Assembly (NCBI GenBank): GCA_011634665.1
Contig: WAEK01000019.1
Coordinates: forward strand, 620,001 to 684,000
Direction of reading: 5' to 3'
Length of the DNA stretch: 64,000 nucleotides
Source: Mortierella sp. BCC40632
Lineage: Eukaryota; Mortierellomycota; Mortierellomycetes; Mortierellales; Mortierellaceae
Shown: one piece after another, positions 57,652-64,000 of the stretch
How positions within the stretch are numbered: position 1 is the first letter of the stretch
Layout of the letters: each line of letters starts with the position of its first letter
Program-made: the position numbers and the translations under genes
Notes under the pieces: generated by a model
Databases searched by the model: none
Told to the model about the DNA's origin: nothing
Seen by the model: the letters and a program-made list of their open reading frames with translations, nothing else

Positions 57652-58578
57652 TTACTGAGAGGGGTTCTCAGTGAGTGAGCATTTGAGATAGGCAGCCGAG
57701 GGGCAGGATTCGAGACGCTCACCCCTGGAAGAGTAAAAGACACACTTGCCAGACGACCTTGCCTTGGAAGATCTGGCATTAAAGGTCTTGCAGGTCTCAA
57801 AAGGAGGTGTGTAGAGATGCAAAGAAACGGAGCCCTTGAACGACAAGGGATTGGAAACAGAATGAAGACCCAAACGGTCGTGCATGTATGCACAAGCATC
57901 ACGCTCAAGCTTGGTCTCCTGGCGAATCTTCATGGGCTTGACCTTCTTTTGGTCTTCCTCACAATCACTTGGGTCAGAACCCACACCTGAGTCGGCATGG
58001 TCCGAATCTTGGACGACCTTGTCAGGCCAGTCATACAGGGTCTCCTTGAGCTCTCCATCAAGGATCTTCATGATGCAGTGAGAGTTAGAGTGGTCATGGA
58101 TAGCACTATTTTCACCAAGACAGGAAGAGGAGGGAAAAGGGGTAGACTGGGATGAGTATTCTTGCCAACACAGAGACTATGCACACTTCATGGCAAGAAC
58201 GACGGCATCGTCATTTCGTTTCCCCTTCTTTTCCGCTTACCTTCCGATATTCTCAGGCCATGCAAGGATCATGAGGTTGAACTTGCCGTTTCCGTCGTCA
58301 ACGAGGTTACGGGTGTAGCGACCCTTGTCAAAGAGGGCATACTTTTTCCAATCCTCTTCGTTCGAGACGTAGTTGGCCATCAGGGTCTGGACACGTTCGA
58401 CATCGATCTCTGCGCTATCGAGACCATGGACACCCATTTCCTTGTGGAGGAGTTGGACCAAGTCGTCCATGGAGGATGGCACGGGCACAGGTTCCGTGTT
58501 CTTGGAGACGGTGCCGAGCACCTGGTGAGCAGGGCGGAGCAGGGTGGGATGAGACTCGACAAGGGGAGCGTGCATCAT
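57652..58578 (-). CDS. Cysteine dioxygenase
   Basis: Two minus-strand exons, 58578-58241 and 58105-57652, giving 263 aa. It oxidises L-cysteine to cysteine sulfinate with Fe(II) and O2. Iron ligands are His116 and His118 in [10 protein letters not shown] and His194 in DRLGLHS. Cys123 and Tyr211 occupy the positions of the Cys-Tyr crosslink, and S207/H209/Y211 (SVSLHLY) form the usual triad. LKETLYDWP and TPPFETC are family blocks. About 22 extra acidic residues ([10 protein letters not shown]...EEDQKK) sit between the WP motif and the GLH ligand compared with animal CDO. The start is one of two adjacent ATGs (58578 or 58575). Confidence 0.93.
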
Positions 58579-59680
58579 GATGAGAAAGGGAGATGGGTGG
58601 ATGGATTGATGAATGAATGGAGTGGAGGTCAAAGGAATATGAGATGAGAATTGCAAGACTGCAGGCTGCAGGGATGACTGAATGGAGCTAATGAGTGGAG
58701 GAGGAGGAGAAAGGGAGAGGTAAGTGCCTATGAACTAGAAGGAGCAAGAATAGTGGGGGTGAGAGAGAGAGAGCTGCTGACTGGCGACGAATAAAAGAGT
58801 GAAGAAGAAAATTAAAGAGGAAGACCCAAGGCTGAACATGGGGCCTTTTATTGTTTTTTTTTTCTTTGTCTGCTGCTGTTGTTGTTGGGTTGGGTTCTCT
58901 TCTTTTCTTTCTTCGATGGCAAAAAAGAGAGTTTCTCATGGACTGGTCGAGAATGGCATACGACGGGCCTAGATGGCATGTATATTGAGCTGGATAACTT
59001 GAGCGTGTCGTTCCTTTCTCTCTTTGACTTGGCTTGGCGAGTACGGATAGGATTCAGTGGACAGAGGACAGAGGACAGAGGACAGAGGACAGGCGCACAC
59101 TGGCTGTAGCCATTTGCCTATTGAATTGTATTCATTCTTTTTTTTTTTTCTTGCCTGCTTGCTTTGCCTTTTTTTTTTTTTTTTCCTATCCCAGCCTAGC
59201 CGTGCCTGCCCACTCCATTGCGAGGAGGAGAAGGGCTAGGTAGACTAGGGGAGAGAAAACGAGAGTGTGAGCAAGCGAACCAAGAGCTAGAGAGAAAGAG
59301 AGACAGTTACTCACCGCCCTACCTTGTCATATTGTCATGACCTGGGTGGTTCTCAATTTTTTTCTCTCTCACTCTGGCTCACACACAGTTTGTATTTCAA
59401 TTCTCAAGGTTTTCTTACGGAAGAAGAAGAACATGGGATATATAAAAAAAAAACCTTGTTTTCTGGGTCATTGACACATTGTCAAGTCCAAAGGGACATC
59501 GACCCGACTGGCTCCGCCCCTCGTTCCCCTCCCTGGCGCCCGTGTTTCTTTTCTTTTCCGCTTCGGGAAAGAGAGAGAGAGACAGCAAAAAAAAAGTCCA
59601 GAGTCCGCTTACAAGGAGATCAGATAGAGATGGACAGGACCAGCAGAACAGGAACATCTGGACAATGTATGGGGCCCTAG

Positions 59681-59731
<51 letters not shown>

Positions 59732-61962
59732 GTGGCTGAGAAGACCAGAAGGGGAAGGGAGGGCAACCGTAGCCTCAATGTATCAAATCAACCTACATCA
59801 TTTCTGACACTGGTCCAGCCAGAACCTCCGAGTCTTTCCTTATTATCATTATCATTACAATAATGGCTAGTGTTACGCACATCCTTGGGTTTCTCTCTCT
59901 CTTCTTCTCCCTTTTACTCATAGGATGGACTCGACAGCTATACCTCTAATGTACATCCCGGTACCTGGCCAAAAGAGGATCTGGAGGAAAGAAAAATTGC
60001 TACCAGGACGAACAGGATTAGGGCTATATGGTGTGGAGAAGGAGAAGGAAAGAAGGAAGGGAGAGAATGAGAGAATGAGAGAATGCAGAAAAAAAAGTGA
60101 CGGTGGTGTGTAGGACAGGAAGGAGAGACGAAGCACAGGATACGAAAAGAGTATGTACATGAACATTTACCAGGACCAAGACACGATGGGACAGAGAGAG
60201 TGAGGATTTTGACTCCCAAGGGACTAGGGGGCAAGGGAAGAGAAAAAGGAAGATGAGAAGAAAAATGGCCCAGCGTGACATGGGAGGTCAAAGTGCTAAT
60301 GACCAAAAAATCCTATTGAGAAGAGGAAGGGAGTGGACTAGATGTGTGTGAGTGTGTGGGAAGGAAAGAGGTTTAATCGCCGGGTTCAACCGATCTGGAC
60401 CAACGGACGCACTACGCCCAGGTCAGGTCAAGGTCAGGTCAGGCTAAGGGCCGCTTCCATCGGTCGATATTTACTCACAGCTCAATTTCCCTTTGGTCCG
60501 GGGACAATCCCGAGAAAAAAAAAAAAAACTCAATTGCAATTGTGCAGCAACCAAACCACCCCCTCAACCCCATCTCCGTTACACCGCATACTCTCTGGAT
60601 TATTGGCGTAGAACTGCACATAGTAGTTGTATGTTGGGTTATTTGAAGTAGGCCTATGAGGCTAGATGGCGTATCACACTATTTTTTTTTTTTTTTTTTT
60701 TTGCTAGGACAAGACAAGAGAGAGAGCACAGGGTGTGGTCCCAAAAGGCCAGTCTGTGCTGCAGTGTCGGTGGTATGTGTACCAGTGTATGTGTGTGTAG
60801 TGAAAATGAAGGAGGAGAGAGGATGCTTTGGGAAGGTTCAATGGAAGAGGGACATCATCTGCGTGTGTACGTAAGAAAGAGAATCCCATCCTGTCTCCTG
60901 CGCCCAACTAGTCTTGGTCAGGACAAAAGATCAAGAGTTGTTTCACACACTCACTCACACTCATACACACACTCTCTAGACTTTTCTCACTCTCTCCCTT
61001 CGCCCTTTGCAGACCTTTCTGTCACACAGCAACAACAACAACAACAACTCAGGGCTGATGGCTGTTATTTTTTTTTTTTTTTTTTTTTTTTTTTCCCTCT
61101 CGCACGCATCGAACTTTCCCCTCCCCTTTCTTCCCCCACCCCCCCTCGCTCTCTGTACACGACTTCGAAAACGAGTCGCACAGCCCGATCATCCCAGCGT
61201 GGACATGTGTTTGGGAGATTGAGAGATGAGGCGGGTGCTATGGAAAGGACTGCCCCCACCAACCATATGATATATATCATTCATTCTATCCCAATAATTA
61301 CCCCTTTCTCGCTCGTTCGCTCGCTCGCTCTCCCTCTCCCTCTCTTCCATGCTCACGGACTGTTAGACTTATTTTTCTTTTTTTTTTTTTATGTGGAAAG
61401 TTCCTTTATTGGGTATTTTGCTTCATTTTTTTTTTACATGTAATTTTCCTTCATTTCTTGAAACTTCATCCTCGTGGAAAAAAGGGTTGTGGGGTAAAAA
61501 AAAAAGTGTGTCAATAGGAGGATAGGGGGCAGGGGGTAAAGGAGTGTCTGTGTGTGCGTGCGTGTGTGTGTGCTGTATGAACGTGCAAATATGTTCTTTT
61601 TTTCTTTTTTTCCTTCTTTTTTTCCCAAGATACTAATAATAAACAAAAAAAAATGACCTTCAATGTGTTTTGTGCTGCTTTGTATGTAATAATGCGTACA
61701 TCTCCTGAGAACTAGGAAGAGGGTTTCCTCCCCAGCTGATTCTATCTTATCTTCTTTCTTCTCTTTTATCTCCCCCCTCCGAACATCGTATAAAACGTCG
61801 GGAAGGCGGACAGAAAGAAAGAAAGAAAGAAAGAAAGAAAAAAGAAAGAAAAAAGTTACCCTTTGCCAAGTTCATCGTTCCTCCTCCTGGTCGCCTCCCT
61901 TCCTCACTAGACAACCATCAACAGAATACACCTCCTTTTGTTGTTGATTTTCCCTGTTGGGT
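58579..61962. other. 3.4-kb region without supported genes
   Basis: It comprises the CDO promoter and leader followed by low-complexity DNA. Notable runs are a tandem ggacaga repeat (59060-59092), (GA)n (59683-59730), poly(T) (60679-60702, 61071-61094), GTGT repeats (61550-61572) and GAAA repeats (61812-61845). Reading frames here are short and repeat-driven. Confidence 0.5.
59683..59730. repeat. (GA)n microsatellite
   Basis: Uninterrupted GA run of about 48 bp. Confidence 0.9.
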
Positions 61963-64000
61963 TCAAGATAATGTATGAGTGTCCAGCATCGACATCATCT
62001 CGTCAGGGATCAGCGGCACAAACACTCGCTCCACACCGCCTTCACGTTCAGCCATGTTATCGGGAATCTTGAAGTGAAGCCAGGCTTTGGAGTTCTTGGT
62101 CTCTGATAGCAGACCCGCCTCTTCTTCTTGTTCTCGTTGCCGTTGCTTAGCTCGTGCCTTCTCTGCCTCTGTCAACGAGCTCGTGGTCGGTGCTGGTGTG
62201 GGAGCAGTGGAAGAGGAAGTTCGAGTCGTGGTTCCGTTGGCAGAGGATCCAGAACCTTTCGTCTCTTGTTCACTAGCCTCGGTTGACTTTTTGTCATTCA
62301 CAGCTGCGGCAGTGACCACAACAGACATCATACTCAAGGGTCTTTCTCGTTTCCGGTCCATCATTTGCCTCCGTACCATCCTTTCTGTGTCTGCTGCAAC
62401 CTGCAAGACGTATTGTGTAATCTCATCACTCAACCTGGGCTCGTTGACCTCGAATCGATAGGCACTCACCACTCGCTTGACCTGGAATGGGTTCAACAAC
62501 TCAAGTTTCCTCAAGGTCTCTACCCAAGTCGGGAAATCCTCTTGCAACGACAAAACCTGCAACAATTGCAACAGTTGAACCAGCGGACCAAATTGATCAG
62601 CCAACGAAGGAGGCAATTGATTCACACGGATCCAGTCCTCAAGAATCGAGAGGTTCAGGCGAGTCTGAAGAGCCTTGGAACGAGAGAGCATCTTCTTGTT
62701 GGTCATCATCCGGTTAAAGACCTCGGATGAGACATAGTACAACAGTTGAGCAATCACATAATGGACCATATCGGGATGAATGTCGTACGTCTGCATCACA
62801 AACAACAATGACGAAAGCATGGTCGTGATGGTTCTGGGAGAGATGCGACGTTGTCGAGGGGAAGGAGGTCGGTTGACGACACCAGTATTCATCATGGGCA
62901 CAGACTGTTGCGACGACGATCGTCTCAATGTCCTGCCTGGGTTGGTTCCCGAGTTGGCATTGGCACCAGAGGCGGCGTTCGCGCCCGAATTCGTCGTTCC
63001 CGAGTTGGCAGCCGCAGCAAAAGTCGAAGTGGTTCCAGGATTAGGCGACAGTGGTGAGTTTGATCGTTTGATGGTACTATTGTTGGACTTTGTTCCAGCC
63101 TTGCCACGCCAGAGGAATGCCCAATCCGACTGGAATTTGACCTCTTCCAAACCCTGGATCGTGTCATGGTCCAACATGGCTGGCTCGAGGATCTTTTCAA
63201 TGCGACGCTCAGCATCGACAATGATCATCTGGACCATGTCCAGAAGCAATGCCTCCATTTTGACTTGGTGGAATCCAGTCGACTGGGATAGTCCTGGATC
63301 CTTGCGCAAGAAATGAAGCAATACACTTGCATTTGAGATCCAGTAAGCTGTCAACGTCATATCCTCGGGCTTGGCCTAAAAAAGAAAGAAAGAAAGATCC
63401 AATGCCGATATTAGGACGAGTGACGTAAGGACCTGAAAGTAGCATTCATGGTCGAAAACAGACAAGCGCAGTCCACCGGGAAAAAAAGGGGCGGAAGAGA
63501 GAAGAGAGAACGAGGGAAAGAAAGAATGAGAAAAGACTGGCTAATATTTTTACCTTGGTGACCATCATGATACCCTTGAACACAGCATCGAGCAACTCTT
63601 CCAACAGCTCGTCGGAGCTAAAGTAGTGAGCAAATCTCGAGGCCAAAAAGATCACGTAGGCTGGAAGCGGCTTGTGTTGGCGTGACCGGCCTGGCTCCAT
63701 GCTGGTGATGGTGATGTCGATGATGCGGGGGATATCCTTGCTCGAGAAGACAAACATCTGATCCGGCAGACATTTCTCCCAATCGAACTCTCCGTCATCG
63801 TCCAGCTGGGGCTAAGAGTGATCATAACGGACAAGGAGGGGTACAGCAGAGAGGCAAGAGACCAGGCAAGTACGGAGAGGTCATATGTCCATCCGAGGGA
63901 GCCGCCACAAAGAAATAAAGAGAGATGTTAGTGAGCGAAGCAGGATCAAAGACATGCGATCGTACTTTAGCAAGCACAATGACCCAAGGTGAGCTTTTTT
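61963..64000 (-). CDS. Dilute (DIL) domain protein (5' partial)
   Basis: Minus-strand exons are 63375-61963 and 63811-63554, with a probable further exon 63966-64000 continuing past the window edge; both complete junctions are phase 0. The segment EFDWEKCLPDQMFVF, then AYWISNASVLLHFL, QMIIVDAERRIEKILEPAML and QLLYYVSSEVFNRMM with a following LNLSILEDWI, matches the DIL domain found in myosin V tails and in fungal DIL proteins that carry N-terminal ankyrin repeats. The domain mediates cargo or partner binding. A Ser/Asn/Gly-rich insert (encoded about 62840-63080) interrupts the domain. The C-terminus is Thr/Ser-rich with a short conserved-looking end. The N-terminal part lies outside the window, so myosin versus ankyrin type cannot be decided here; the ankyrin-type DIL protein is more likely in fungi. 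Confidence 0.8.

Overview
This window looks like nuclear DNA of an early-diverging fungus, most likely Mortierellomycota (Mortierella-like). The evidence is multi-exon genes with short GT-AG introns, many poly(A)/poly(T) and (CT)n/(GA)n tracts, an animal-type (ACAA2-like) 3-ketoacyl-CoA thiolase, a Taspase-1 homologue, AIG1/GIMAP-like GTPases in tandem, and a decayed Fanzor (eukaryotic TnpB-like) gene. The lineage is inferred from gene content, not from a marker comparison. Exon borders were placed by hand from splice motifs and reading-frame continuity.

Layout. 0-6.3 kb: three tandem AIG1/GIMAP-like GTPases, the first cut by the left edge and carrying long hexapeptide arrays. 7.0-9.6 kb: five-exon FAD monooxygenase. 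9.9-14.0 kb: 3-ketoacyl-CoA thiolase (-) divergent from Taspase-1 (+). 14.3-16.1 kb: ALDH3-class fatty aldehyde dehydrogenase (-). 16.7-17.9 kb: F-box protein with a membrane segment and coiled coil (-). 19.8-21.1 kb: TMEM18 family protein. 21.1-25.8 kb: unresolved, with isolated coding islands. 25.8-33.7 kb: very large P4-ATPase flippase. 33.9-35.2 kb: phosphoserine aminotransferase (-). 36.7-39.7 kb: PWWP-domain protein (-). 39.7-52.8 kb: gene-poor and partly decayed, with a Fanzor relic at 43.7-44.2 kb and a small secreted cysteine-rich protein at 46.9-47.1 kb. 52.9-54.4 kb: ribosomal protein eS7. 57.7-58.6 kb: cysteine dioxygenase (-). 62.0-64.0 kb: dilute (DIL) domain protein (-), running off the right edge.

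How the genes relate. Several encode lipid and amino-acid metabolism: thiolase (beta-oxidation), fatty aldehyde dehydrogenase, flippase, SerC and cysteine dioxygenase. They are interspersed with regulatory or signalling genes. There is no operon-like logic. The thiolase/Taspase pair may share a 417-bp divergent promoter. The most unusual parts are the GTPase cluster, where copies 2 and 3 share a core promoter at identical distance from the ATG, and the Fanzor relic.
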